Positions 30,401-38,618 of a DNA stretch of 64,000 bases are shown here, piece by piece (the first letter of the stretch is position 1; each line of letters begins with the position of its first letter). The position numbers and the translations under genes are program-made. The DNA is from Pandoraea iniqua (GTDB lineage Bacteria; Pseudomonadota; Gammaproteobacteria; Burkholderiales; Burkholderiaceae). The DNA is taken from NCBI RefSeq assembly GCF_902459685.1, contig NZ_CABPSF010000007.1:248001-312000 (forward strand), read 5' to 3'. Under the pieces are notes generated by a model, which worked only from the letters and a program-made list of their open reading frames with translations, had not been told where the DNA came from and made no database searches.

Positions 30401-33400
30401 ATGCTGGCCAGATTGCCCGCGTAAGTCCCGCCGAGCGAAAGCGACAACGCTGGTGTCGATGCGCCGGCGGCGGTGCCGAAGCTGCTCGAACCGAACGTGT
30501 AACTGGTGGCCCCCGCCATCCCGCCGCCACCGGAAATGCCTTGCGCGAGAATGCCCGGTGAGCTGTCGCCGCTTGTCTGAATGTTGCTGGTCGGGTCGCT
30601 CGCATCCACGTTCACCTGTCCGGCCACGCCCGCGCTGCCGCCTTGCGAGCCGACACTGACATTGACGTTGTGCTGTGCGCTCGCGAGATTGGAGCCGAGC
30701 AGATCGACGATGCGCGTCACTTCGCCGATGATTTCCGGCGCGCTGTCGGGTGCCCAGTTGGCGACGAACGCTTCGAGGTTCTGCGCGGTGGCCACGCCTG
30801 CACCGCCCCCGCCACCGACGCTTTGCGCCACGATCCCCGGGGACGAAAAACCTTTCGTCGCGAGAAGGCCACTGTTGGCGATGCTCACAGGACCGCCATT
30901 GCCGCCACTGCCTCCGGAACCGCCGACGGCGACATTCGTGCCGACGTTGGGCGAGAGATCGAAGTACGAGCCGACCTTACCTGCGACCACGCCGAGCAGA
31001 TTGTCGATGCTGGACATCAGGCTCGACACACTCGTCGAGGCCGCCGTCCCGCCCTGACCGCCCCCGCCGCCGATGCTCTGCGCGACGATGGCCGCAGCGC
31101 CGTCACCGGCCGTCGTCACCCGCCCCTTGTTGAAGACGCTGGCCCCCACGCCATCACCGCCGCTGCCCCCGGTGCCGCCCACACGAACATCTACGCCCAC
31201 CGTCAGCGATCCGAACGAGACTGATGGCGGCTGGCTTCCGCTCGCCAGCCAGTTGACCAGCGACTTCAGACTCCCGAGCGCTGCGCTGGGCCCACCGAGA
31301 GTGGCGGAGAACGATTGCGCGGTTTCCTGCTGGACGATACCGCCGCTGCCGCCACCACCACCGACACTCTGCGCAACGATGCCCGGCGCGTGATCGCCTG
31401 CGGTGGCGACGCTGCCGGAGACCTCGTTGGTCACCGTTGCCACACCACCGAACCCGCCCTGCCCCCCCGAACCGCCAATGGACGCGCCCACGCTGATATT
31501 GAACCGGCTACCCGCCGCCGCGATGGTCGACGTGCGCAACGCCGCCGCCGCACTGCCGCCGCCCCCGCCACCGCCGCCGATGCTCTGCGCCAGAATGCCG
31601 ATGCTCTTGTCGCCTTGCGTCCAGACGCCACCCGCGTTGTCGACTTGGGCGAAACCGCCGTTGCCGCCATCGCCGCCACTGCCGCCTGCGGTGTAGTGCG
31701 GGCTCAAGGTGGCCGTCGGGATTTCCGGCCCAAGATCGGGCGCGATAGTAATGGCCGCCGAGCTGGCCAGACCGCCGTAGCCGCCACCGCCGCCGATGCT
31801 CTGCACCACCGCACCGTCGCTGGCCGCGCCTTGCGTGGTAATGCTGCTGCCGTTATCCAGCGTCAGGCGGGACGTGCCCCCTTGGCCACCGCCACCGGCG
31901 CTGCCGCCATGGCTGACCGACACGCCGAGCCCGACACCTACAGTGATGGCGCTGGCCGACCCGCCAGCGCCGCCGCCACCGCCGATGCTTTGCAAAATAA
32001 GGCCGGCAGAACCGGCGCCGGCGGTCGAGATCGCGCCGCCCAGATCCATCGTGGCCGTGCCCCCGGCGCCACCGGCACCCCCATGTCCGCCAGTGGCGAT
32101 GCCCACGATGATGCCGGTCGTATCGGCGTCGCCACCGTGTCCGCCACCCCCGCCAATGCTCTGAATTAAGGCCCCGGCGCTCTGATCGCCGGTCGTGAAG
32201 ATCGAACCGTTGCTGTCGGCCTGAATATTGCCGCCCAGCCCGCCGTTGCCGCCCGCGCCACCGCCGATATTCATTAGGCCCTGACTCACGTCGGCCGAGC
32301 CTGCGCCGCCGCCCACGGCATGCGCGAGAATGCCGAGCGCGTCTTTGCCTGCGGTCGAAATATTGCCGTCGTTATGGATCGTGACGGCCAACTGTCCGGT
32401 GCTGCCGCCTCCGCCGCCGTTGCCGCCGTGGCCCGACCACGGGCCCGCCGCCCCACCGTTGCCGCCCGCGCCGCCAACCACGGATACGCGAATGCCCATC
32501 GAGCCGAGGCCCAGCGTGGCGATGCTGCCGGTGTTGGTCACGGAGGCCCCGCCCGGCGTGCCGCCATCGCCGCCGGTGAAGCCGCTGCCCGTCACACCGC
32601 CCCCGCCGTCGCCGCCGCGCCCTCCAAGGCTGTACACGGCAATGCCCGGGGCATTGGCACCGTCGGTCGTGATGGCGGCGCCATTGGTCACCGTCACCTG
32701 CCCCGAGTTGCCGCCATTCGAGCCCTTCACGTCTGTGCTCACACCCGCCGGGCCGCTGCCGCCGATCGAGCGCGCCAGCACGCCCACGACGCCGTTGCCG
32801 TGGGCGGCGACCGTGCCATCTGCGATCGAGACCGTGACGTTGCCCGAGTTTCCACCCCATCCGGAGAGCACGTATCCGCTCTCCGAATCGTCCACGCCAA
32901 GGCCGCCTTGTCCGCCCAGCGACTCAGCGCGAATCGCCGCGCCGCCGTTGTTGCCAACGCCCGTCGCCGTGATGCTGGCCCCGCCGCGCACCACCACGCT
33001 GGCGTCTCCGGCGTTGCCGCCGACCCCGGCGTTCAAGCCGGGCTGGATGCCCGCGAACGAGGGAATCGTACTCGCCTGACCGTTGCCGCCAATCGCCTGC
33101 GCCGACAGGCCGTATCCCACGGCCGTCACCGCGCCGCCGTCGATCGTCAGCCGTGCGAAATTGCCGTCGCTGCCGTTGCCATTGCCGTTCCCGCGGTTGC
33201 CCCAAAGGCCGCCATCGCCGCCCTTCGAGAGCACCGACACGCCGGCGCCGTTGCTGATGACCGTGCTGTTGACCAGCCCAAAGTCGACGATACGGCCGAA
33301 GCCGCCGTTGCCGCCCCAGTGATCGCGACCGTTGTCGTCGTCGTTGGTGTTGCCGTTGCCGCCGTTGCCGCCGCTCACGTCGACGGCCACGCCGGTGGCA

Positions 33401-33633
33401 CCATTGGCCGAGCGAATGTTCAGGCCGGTGATCGTGCGTTCGACGTCGATTTGTCCGGGCGCGCCGTCGTAGCCGTTGTCGCTGTGACAGCACCCGCCTG
33501 CGGCACCGCGATAGTCGAGGAACAACGGCCCCGAGGTTTGAGAGAACGCCGGGCCGGCGAGCATGACGCCTGCGACGCTGCAAAGCGCCTTCAAACGAAG
33601 CGGTACCGCCACCTGAGATGATTTGCCTCGCAC
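27421..33633 (-). CDS. Giant glycine-rich autotransporter (type Va secretion)
   Basis: I choose GTG 33633, preceded by a GGGGG ribosome-binding stretch, because it places RLKALCSVAGVMLAGPAFSQ as a standard signal peptide at residues 14-33. An upstream extension to 33771 reads as non-coding. The 2070-residue product has a passenger of about 1500 residues built from roughly 20 imperfect repeats centred on (I/V)(L/V)AQS(I/V)GGGGG, spaced 50-100 residues apart. A pertactin-like junction follows (FGTFSPGGAGVFQVSHVYG). The last 270 residues form a beta-barrel translocator ending LRLAKHF with the required terminal Phe. A Cys-Cys pair follows the signal peptide. It is probably a surface adhesin or biofilm protein. 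It is divergent from a response-regulator gene. Confidence 0.9.
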   Translation of the reverse strand: MRGKSSQVAVPLRLKALCSVAGVMLAGPAFSQTSGPLFLDYRGAAGGCCHSDNGYDGAPGQIDVERTITGLNIRSANGATGVAVDVSGGNGGNGNTNDDDNGRDHWGGNGGFGRIVDFGLVNSTVISNGAGVSVLSKGGDGGLWGNRGNGNGNGSDGNFARLTIDGGAVTAVGYGLSAQAIGGNGQASTIPSFAGIQPGLNAGVGGNAGDASVVVRGGASITATGVGNNGGAAIRAESLGGQGGLGVDDSESGYVLSGWGGNSGNVTVSIADGTVAAHGNGVVGVLARSIGGSGPAGVSTDVKGSNGGNSGQVTVTNGAAITTDGANAPGIAVYSLGGRGGDGGGGVTGSGFTGGDGGTPGGASVTNTGSIATLGLGSMGIRVSVVGGAGGNGGAAGPWSGHGGNGGGGGSTGQLAVTIHNDGNISTAGKDALGILAHAVGGGAGSADVSQGLMNIGGGAGGNGGLGGNIQADSNGSIFTTGDQSAGALIQSIGGGGGHGGDADTTGIIVGIATGGHGGAGGAGGTATMDLGGAISTAGAGSAGLILQSIGGGGGAGGSASAITVGVGLGVSVSHGGSAGGGGQGGTSRLTLDNGSSITTQGAASDGAVVQSIGGGGGYGGLASSAAITIAPDLGPEIPTATLSPHYTAGGSGGDGGNGGFAQVDNAGGVWTQGDKSIGILAQSIGGGGGGGGSAAAALRTSTIAAAGSRFNISVGASIGGSGGQGGFGGVATVTNEVSGSVATAGDHAPGIVAQSVGGGGGSGGIVQQETAQSFSATLGGPSAALGSLKSLVNWLASGSQPPSVSFGSLTVGVDVRVGGTGGSGGDGVGASVFNKGRVTTAGDGAAAIVAQSIGGGGGQGGTAASTSVSSLMSSIDNLLGVVAGKVGSYFDLSPNVGTNVAVGGSGGSGGNGGPVSIANSGLLATKGFSSPGIVAQSVGGGGGAGVATAQNLEAFVANWAPDSAPEIIGEVTRIVDLLGSNLASAQHNVNVSVGSQGGSAGVAGQVNVDASDPTSNIQTSGDSSPGILAQGISGGGGMAGATSYTFGSSSFGTAAGASTPALSLSLGGTYAGNLASINTAPYPVVVKSGGVIATQGADASGIVAQSIMGGGGAASVGLAGNASTHLADGQQASAPTITLGSTLSGSMSPALMTASSVNVLSGGSLYTSGTLSHGILAQSVSGGGGVAGLTSSASMTALLAGSVVTLGASQSGNNSLLANAGSVLVDLSSATGNANAPSVIATQGALSFGVLAQSIGGGGGYAALTSGDVPSTLPVTRLTLGAQNDTGGAGSDVAVTVGNNVVVQTQGQNAHGVVAQSVGGGGGIAGLTTAPGLVTLAPVNNTFSNAGANDGGTVEVMVAGGIRTQGDGAAGVLAQSVGGGGGIAGDAAAVTYGLDMVRLANVSGAVGAGNTVRVSASGSIVTYGVNAPAILAMSLGGGAVFTDGGVLLKNPPNWSGNAGGEIDVSVQPGATVAAMGAGSPAIAAISMGNAGTTGNNVMEGKPISVTVGKGATVMANATSGIGILAINTDGVTIDNAGTVSAATAIESLGKASVNNSGIVQGNVQLTTDSTFVNQTGGELRAGQSVTVGQLQNFGTFSPGGAGVFQVSHVYGAFSQTGTGVYAPDLDFTHHNSDFLVVSGALTFGGSVVPVLHNPVKNVWLGIGHFDQAPTGETAVAKSTAIVFNYQMKNNGGGSQDPLISVDANFRPAGVALNANQTSFANFLQTHWDMGVVDTGPLFQPFANVNDAASYRKALDVLSGAATLMRAGSRGHENYDFLNRLMSCPQFDGVGTRLSEGSCVWGRVIGTRADRFDTADDVGFRSQQVTYQFGAQKEIAPDWFFGGSASYVVTHARSSDRSLDVSSDGFRGGVTLKRQMGPWQIALAVLGGYESGTQNRTINYPEAVARATSKPDAFFVGARSRLSYQLNFADWYVKPYADLDVVYDRSGAYSESGAGVLDLAVQSQGRTTAVLSPAVEVGGRFDYRGVTLRPYLSLGMSFASKGDVSTEVSLVQFPSAPFVISSSQPRAYGNFAVGVELLSGKGLEMRAEYSLRTAPSQTVQSAALRLAKHF

Positions 33634-33956
33634 GCTTGCCCCCGTACTCCGAATCGTGTGCCGACTGACAGGATGCGCGCCGCTCTGCTGATCGCTTTTG
33701 ATCGTTTTTGGTGCGTTTGGAAAGGCGCGGTAATTTCCGGAGAAACTTAGCACTACGCAGCCCTTGTGCACTATCCCCCGAATTGAGTAAGGGGAGCAAA
33801 GGGGAGCCGGGGGGCGCCGCCTCCCCTGTTTCGGGGATGGGCGCCGGTTGCGCCGGCGTGCTAATTTGCGTTATCCGTCGGTCCCTTTCGGTGCCTTGGG
33901 TACTTTGTGGTCCTTTTTGATCCTTTTTGGTCCTTTTTCCGCTTCCCCACACCGCC
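33634..33956. other. Divergent promoter region between autotransporter and response regulator
   Basis: This 323-base region has no gene. It contains two sets of T-rich 10-base repeats, at about 33690-33720 and 33909-33938, and must hold the promoters of both divergent genes. The stretch 33770-33860 is GC-rich without clear hexamers. The curved-DNA signal and the gene order suggest shared control. Confidence 0.5.
33909..33938. repeat. Three 10-base repeats with helically phased T5 tracts
   Basis: GGTCCTTTTT, GATCCTTTTT and GGTCCTTTTT follow one another exactly. T5 tracts with a 10-base period are the classic arrangement for intrinsic DNA curvature. They lie 18 bases upstream of the response-regulator start. 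Confidence 0.8.
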
Positions 33957-34640
33957 ATGTCTGCCAGCACGCCCGTCGTTGCCGAGCCGGTTCTGCCCGG
34001 CCCGCTGTTGCTTGTGGAAGACGATCCCGCCACCCAGACGCGGATGCGCAGCATCCTCACGTCCCTTGGCTATACGGACGACGCCGTGCACGTGGCCGGC
34101 AGTCTGGCGCAGGCGCGCGCGATTCTGGCCGATCAACCGTTCGCGCTCACGCTCATCGACATGGGCCTGCCCGACGGCAGTGGCATCGACCTGATTGGCG
34201 AGCTTCATGCCCGTGATCCGGCGTTACCGATTCTGGTAATCTCCGCGTGGAGTACCGAGCAGATCATCGTGGGCGCGCTGCGCACAGGCGCCACCGGCTA
34301 TCTGCTCAAGGAGCGCGACGATACGGAGATCGCGCTATCGATTCGCAGCGCGTTACGCGGGGGCGCGCCGATCGATCCGTTTGTGGCCAGACACATCCTC
34401 AGCCTTGTCGGCGTCACCCGGCCATCGCAGACGGCCGACGCGCCACCGGCATTGAGCCCGCGAGAAATCGAGATTCTCGGGCTCGTCGCCAAAGGCATGA
34501 CGAACCGCGAGATTGCAGCACTGCTTTCCATCTCAAGTCTCACGGTCGCATGCCACATCAAGAACATCTACAAGAAGCTGGCGGTCAACTCGCGCACGCA
34601 AGCCGTGTTCGAAGCCCGCACGTTCGGCTTGCTGCCCTGA
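33957..34640 (+). CDS. NarL/LuxR family response regulator
   Basis: The start ATG 33957 gives 227 residues. The receiver domain (about 15-130) has the acidic pair EDD at 21-23, the phospho-acceptor Asp68 in LTLIDMGLPDGSG, and the conserved Lys in YLLKERD. A LuxR-type helix-turn-helix (about 160-215) reads LSPREIEILGLVAKGMTNREIAALLSISSLTVACHIKNIYKKL. It precedes and overlaps the cognate kinase reading frame, and is divergent from the autotransporter gene, which it may control. The upstream leader contains phased T-tracts. Confidence 0.93.
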   Translation: MSASTPVVAEPVLPGPLLLVEDDPATQTRMRSILTSLGYTDDAVHVAGSLAQARAILADQPFALTLIDMGLPDGSGIDLIGELHARDPALPILVISAWSTEQIIVGALRTGATGYLLKERDDTEIALSIRSALRGGAPIDPFVARHILSLVGVTRPSQTADAPPALSPREIEILGLVAKGMTNREIAALLSISSLTVACHIKNIYKKLAVNSRTQAVFEARTFGLLP

Positions 34641-36583
34641 CGCTGATTGCGGCGCTCCGGCACTTCCTTCACTTCCTTCACATCCATCGATTTCGGCGAC
34701 GTCATCTCCTCGCGGTCGTCGGCCTGCTTGCGAGTGCCGCTCATGCGCAGCTACCGGGCGCGGGCACCGATCTTCGTCCCCTGACGTTCGAACGTATCGA
34801 AGCCGTGCGTGCCGGTGCCGACTGGCATGCCACGCAGCCGCCCGATACCGGCTGGGAGAGCGTCACGCTGCCGGATGTCTGGAGCACCCGCTGGCCGCAC
34901 TACGACGGCGTGGTCTGGTACCGGCTCACGTGGCAGGAGCCTTCGCCCGCGCAGGCGCGCGGCTTGCTGCTGGAGTATCTGAATATGGCGGGTGCCGTCT
35001 ATCTCAATGGCAGCCTGCTCTCGCGCGACGACTCGCTGGTCGAGCCCCTCACCCGCGCGTGGAATACCCCGCGCTACTGGGTGGTGGAAGCACCGGCGCT
35101 GCGCCCGGGCGTCAACACGCTGCTCGTGCGCGTGTCCGGGCTTTCGGCCTACAGCCCGGGGCTCGGCCCTGTCGTACGTGGCGCGCCCGCAGAGATTCAC
35201 GCCCGCTATGAGAAAGAACGATGGGTGCGGCGCGATCTGCAACTGTTCAGTCTGGCCATCACCATCACGCTCGGCATCTTCGTGCTCACGCTCTGGTTGT
35301 ACCGGCGCGAAGAAACCGCTTACGGCTGGTTCAGTGCGATGTCGTTCACGTGGTGGCTTTACGCCGTCAATCAGGTCGCCACGCGCCCGTGGCCTTGGCT
35401 GACGAACGACGCGTGGGAAGTGTTCGTGTCGATTGCCTTTCTGGCGTATTGCGGCTGTTTCACGATGTTCGTGCTGCGCTTCTGCGGGCGCAGAATGCCG
35501 CGAATCGAAACGTCGATGTGGACGATATTCGGCATCGGTGCCGTCTGGCTGGTGCTCATGCCGCACCCGAGTATCGCGAGCACGCGCGCGATCTGGGCGG
35601 TCATTCCCGGCGTGACGTATCTGGCCAGTTGTATCTTGCTCTTCGCCCTCACGTGGCGCGAGCGGCAGCTTGAACAGCGCGTGGTATCGCTTTGTGCACT
35701 GACGTTTGTCATCGCGGGTACGCACGACTTTCTGGTGTTCTTCGGGGTGCTTGCGTCCAACGTCTACTACACGGCGCAGACGTCGCAGGTGTTGATGATC
35801 GGCATGGCGGTGGTGCTGGCGCGGCGCTTCGCAGAGAACGCGCGTCGCATCGCCCAATTCAACGACGAGTTGCGCGTGCGGGTCGACGACGCGCGCGACG
35901 AACTGGCGCTGACGCTCAATCGCCAGCACGAACTCGAAGTCGCGAACGCGCGTCTGGCAGAACGGCTGAACCTCGCGCATGACTTGCATGACGGTCTGGG
36001 CGGTGCGCTGGTGTCGAGTATCGCCGCCATCGAACACGCCCCGCATACGCTGCCGCCAGAACGATTTCTCGGTCTGCTCAAGGAACTGCGCGACGAGTTG
36101 CGCATGGTCATCGATACGGCCGCCACGCATCAGAACGGCGGGCTGACGCTGGCCGAACAGATTGCGCCGTTGCGCCACCGGATCACCGTGCTGTTCGAGA
36201 GTCAGAAGATCGAATGCGACTGGCGGCTGGAAGGCATCGGGCAATGCGAGCTTAGCGCCGCGCAGTCGCTGGAGTTGCTGCGCATTCTTCAGGAAGCGCT
36301 CACGAACGTGCTCAAGCACAGCCGCGCGAGCCGGGTTTGCATCGACTTGCGAGACGAGGGCGAGGCGATCACCTTGCGAGTGGAAGATAACGGCGTGGGG
36401 TTTGAGGCTGGCGGCGCGGGTAGCTTGAGTAGCTTGGGTGGTACTGACAGTGACGGCCGTCGCGCTGGCACCGGGCTGCACAGCATGCGCAGGCGTGCGC
36501 AGCGCTTGGGTGGCACGATGGCCTTGCTGCGGGAGAACGGCGCGACGGTGGTGCTGGTTCGCGTGGCGACGACGGCGGGCTAG
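34550..36583 (+). CDS. 7TMR-type hybrid-less sensor histidine kinase (NarX class)
   Basis: The start is unclear. The first in-frame ATG (34550) lies 91 bases inside the regulator gene. The signal-peptide-like start of the real protein, RRRHLLAVVGLLASAAHAQ, would fit a CTG at 34637 overlapping the regulator stop. The order is: a periplasmic jelly-roll domain like 7TMR-DISM sensors (WESVTLPDVWSTRWP, LNMAGAVYLNG), seven membrane helices, a HisKA_3 dimerisation helix with AHDLHDGLGG (phospho-acceptor His480), and an HATPase with an N box (LLRILQEALTNVLKHS), DNGVGFE and GTGLHSMRRRA. It forms a two-component pair with the preceding regulator. Confidence 0.88.
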   Translation: MPHQEHLQEAGGQLAHASRVRSPHVRLAALTLIAALRHFLHFLHIHRFRRRHLLAVVGLLASAAHAQLPGAGTDLRPLTFERIEAVRAGADWHATQPPDTGWESVTLPDVWSTRWPHYDGVVWYRLTWQEPSPAQARGLLLEYLNMAGAVYLNGSLLSRDDSLVEPLTRAWNTPRYWVVEAPALRPGVNTLLVRVSGLSAYSPGLGPVVRGAPAEIHARYEKERWVRRDLQLFSLAITITLGIFVLTLWLYRREETAYGWFSAMSFTWWLYAVNQVATRPWPWLTNDAWEVFVSIAFLAYCGCFTMFVLRFCGRRMPRIETSMWTIFGIGAVWLVLMPHPSIASTRAIWAVIPGVTYLASCILLFALTWRERQLEQRVVSLCALTFVIAGTHDFLVFFGVLASNVYYTAQTSQVLMIGMAVVLARRFAENARRIAQFNDELRVRVDDARDELALTLNRQHELEVANARLAERLNLAHDLHDGLGGALVSSIAAIEHAPHTLPPERFLGLLKELRDELRMVIDTAATHQNGGLTLAEQIAPLRHRITVLFESQKIECDWRLEGIGQCELSAAQSLELLRILQEALTNVLKHSRASRVCIDLRDEGEAITLRVEDNGVGFEAGGAGSLSSLGGTDSDGRRAGTGLHSMRRRAQRLGGTMALLRENGATVVLVRVATTAG

Positions 36584-36584
36584 G

Positions 36585-36609
36585 GGCTAGGGCCGGTTCG
36601 CCCTAAGCC
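36585..36609. terminator. Hairpin between convergent kinase and DUF4157 genes
   Basis: GGCTAGGGC and GCCCTAAGCC pair with one bulge around a 6-base loop. The hairpin begins just after the kinase stop and covers the stop of the convergent gene. It has no T-run, so it may act as a weak terminator or mRNA end stabiliser. Confidence 0.4.
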
Positions 36610-37142
36610 GTTGCAGGGTTGCCGGACGCCAGTGCTTTCGCGCCCATCTCATCGGCTTCGCGCTCCAGCCCTTCGTCGTCATTGACGGGCACACCGGCCT
36701 TCAACTGCATCGTTGGCCGAACCCGGTCCTGCGCCTGCTGCACCACGTGCCAGGCTTCATGCGGCAGGTGGTGCTCCTGCCCGGGGCCAAGGTGAATGTC
36801 GTTGCCCTGTGCGTAAGCGTGGGCACTGAGTTGCGCCGGGGCCGGCGAGTTGTAGTGCACCCGCACATGATCCATGCTCATGCCGGACAGCGACTCGACA
36901 CCGGATTTGAGCGAATCGGGGAGTCCCGTGCGGTTGATCGGCGCCTGTGCCTGACGCTGCGCGACCATCCGCGGGCTGTTGTCGGCCATGGCCTGCAACT
37001 GGCGCAGCCCTTCGGCTTCGGGCCGGTTGTCCGTGAAGTCGGCGTGGCCACCACCGGCTACGGCCGATTTGGCCTGCACGACGCGTGTCGCGTCCTGTGA
37101 CTGCGCTGGCTTTCGTATCCGGTCGCCCATACCCGTCCCCAT
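36603..37142 (-). CDS. DUF4157 domain protein with HExxH metallopeptidase-like motif
   Basis: I choose ATG 37142 because GGGGA lies eight to twelve bases upstream. The 179-residue protein has a disordered N-terminal 55 residues and then the DUF4157 pattern: [45 protein letters not shown], and the zinc-site-like HEAWHVVQQ (128-136) with a downstream EREADEMG that could give the third ligand. The family is often found in toxins and proteins tied to contractile injection systems; here it stands alone. It has no signal peptide. It is convergent with the histidine kinase gene. Confidence 0.85.
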   Translation of the reverse strand: MGTGMGDRIRKPAQSQDATRVVQAKSAVAGGGHADFTDNRPEAEGLRQLQAMADNSPRMVAQRQAQAPINRTGLPDSLKSGVESLSGMSMDHVRVHYNSPAPAQLSAHAYAQGNDIHLGPGQEHHLPHEAWHVVQQAQDRVRPTMQLKAGVPVNDDEGLEREADEMGAKALASGNPATA

Positions 37143-37361
37143 GCCCAATCCCCTTACGTCCGAAAAACATCGCTTTGTGGTCGAAACGTCCGGCCAATCA
37201 TACGGCCCAACGGTGGCAAAAACAAATTTCTGACGGGCGTGCTTGGGTCCCGCTTTGTCCCTGCTTAGGCCCCGCTTTGTCCTCTTGTCCGGGCCGGACC
37301 CGGGAGCATGTCACTCAGAGCCGGTACAATCGTGGAAAAATATCTCCGGCAACCTTTCGTG

Positions 37362-38618
37362 ATGACGTCCGCTTTATCTGTCCGACCTGTCCGATCCGTG
37401 TTCTCCGCGCGTCCTGTTCTGGGTTCTCTCGCACTGGTCCTTCTGCTGGCCGGTTGCGCCGCCAGCCCGCCGCGCCTCACGGCACCCGCCGCCCCGCCGG
37501 CAAACGCCGCCAGCACCTCCCCTGCAACGCCTTCGCCCGCCGCGACCGACGCCGCCAGCGCCGCGCCCGCCGCCCTGCCGTGGTGCGTTCAGACGTCGCT
37601 GCGCGAAGAAGACGACCTGATGCGCAACTTCGGCGGCATCCCCGCCGGTGTGCGCCGTATCGAAGAAACCCGCTTTATCGCCAGCTACGATCGCACGACC
37701 GGCAAGGTCGGCCCGCTCGATAACGGCAATCGCTTCGTGATGGAATTCGATCCGCAGGGACATCTGCTCGCCAGCACCGATCGCGGGCGCTACACGTACG
37801 CGGCCGATGGCCGGCTGCTGAGCGTCGATGGCGCGTCAGTGGCATGGCAAGGCGCCGACGAATGGATCGTGAACGGCGCCGCGCGGCGCGGCACGTGGAA
37901 GGAGCAAGTGCGTCTGGAAGGTGAGCGCGTCGAGTGGACCCGCCGCATCATCGTCGGCGCCAACGGCACCCATCATCGCCGTCAGGGCAGCTTGCAGGCG
38001 CGCCTGTTCGACGACGAGTGCTTCGTACTCTCGCGGCAATGGGAAGCGCCCAACGAAGCCCGTCAGATCGTCACCGCCGACGGCAAGGTGCGCCCGGCCC
38101 CCAAAGTCGTCTCTTATCGCACGTTTGCCAACGTGGAGCGCAAGCCCGACGGCAGCCGGATCGTGCGCGACACCGGCGCCGCCGCCTTCATCGACGGTCA
38201 GTGGCTGCCGCTCGCGTGGGATAACGAAGTCTCGGAATACTCGCCGCGTCACGAACTCATGCGCGTCACGCGCACCGACGCCGCGACCGGTGAGCGTCAC
38301 GTCTCCGAGTATCACTATCGCCACGACAAACGCGGCAACGTCGTGCGCGTGGTCATTACCTCGCCGTCCGGCACGGGCGAAAAGGTCGATCCGTTTGCGA
38401 ACGTCTTCGTGCGCAAGCTGACCTATTTCGATCCAGTCACGCCGGTCGCCACCGACAAGCCCACGGCACCGGGTACCGCCAGCGAAAGCACGCCAGCCCC
38501 GGCGGCAACATCGGCACCTTTGGCACCTTTGGCACCTTTGGCACCTTTGGCACCTTTGGCACCTTTGGCACCTTCGGCATCGGAACCCGTCGCCGGCAAG
38601 CTTACGTCGGCAGAGTAA
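37362..38618 (+). CDS. Lipoprotein of unknown function with C-terminal Ala-Pro-Leu repeats
   Basis: The 418-residue product has an N-terminal signal with lipobox LLLAGC, so it is a likely lipoprotein, followed by an Ala/Pro-rich linker. The central region (about 80-360) has repeating beta-strand-like stretches such as FDPQGHLLASTDRGRYTYAADGRLLSVDG that recall YD-type repeats. The C-terminus carries an Ala-Pro-Leu repeat encoded by a perfect 9-base minisatellite, so length may vary between strains. Its 3' end overlaps the convergent sensor kinase by 17 bases. No function can be assigned. Confidence 0.8.
   Translation: MTSALSVRPVRSVFSARPVLGSLALVLLLAGCAASPPRLTAPAAPPANAASTSPATPSPAATDAASAAPAALPWCVQTSLREEDDLMRNFGGIPAGVRRIEETRFIASYDRTTGKVGPLDNGNRFVMEFDPQGHLLASTDRGRYTYAADGRLLSVDGASVAWQGADEWIVNGAARRGTWKEQVRLEGERVEWTRRIIVGANGTHHRRQGSLQARLFDDECFVLSRQWEAPNEARQIVTADGKVRPAPKVVSYRTFANVERKPDGSRIVRDTGAAAFIDGQWLPLAWDNEVSEYSPRHELMRVTRTDAATGERHVSEYHYRHDKRGNVVRVVITSPSGTGEKVDPFANVFVRKLTYFDPVTPVATDKPTAPGTASESTPAPAATSAPLAPLAPLAPLAPLAPLAPSASEPVAGKLTSAE
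38513..38575. repeat. 9-bp minisatellite inside the lipoprotein gene
   Basis: Six perfect copies of GGCACCTTT and a seventh with a final C follow one another. They stay in frame and encode repeated Ala-Pro-Leu near the C-terminus. Slippage would change length without shifting frame. Confidence 0.95.

Noticed and set aside
28318..33621. Long plus-strand open frames opposite the autotransporter
   Set aside because: They arise because the glycine-rich repeats read as Pro/Ala-rich frames on the opposite strand. There are no ribosome-binding sites or domain features.
33909..33938. Possible rho-independent terminator of a gene upstream
   Set aside because: It has T-runs but no stem before them, and no gene ends there on the plus strand.
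38513..38575. Possible CRISPR array because of regular repeats
   Set aside because: Nine-base in-frame tandem repeats without spacers inside a coding region; not a CRISPR.
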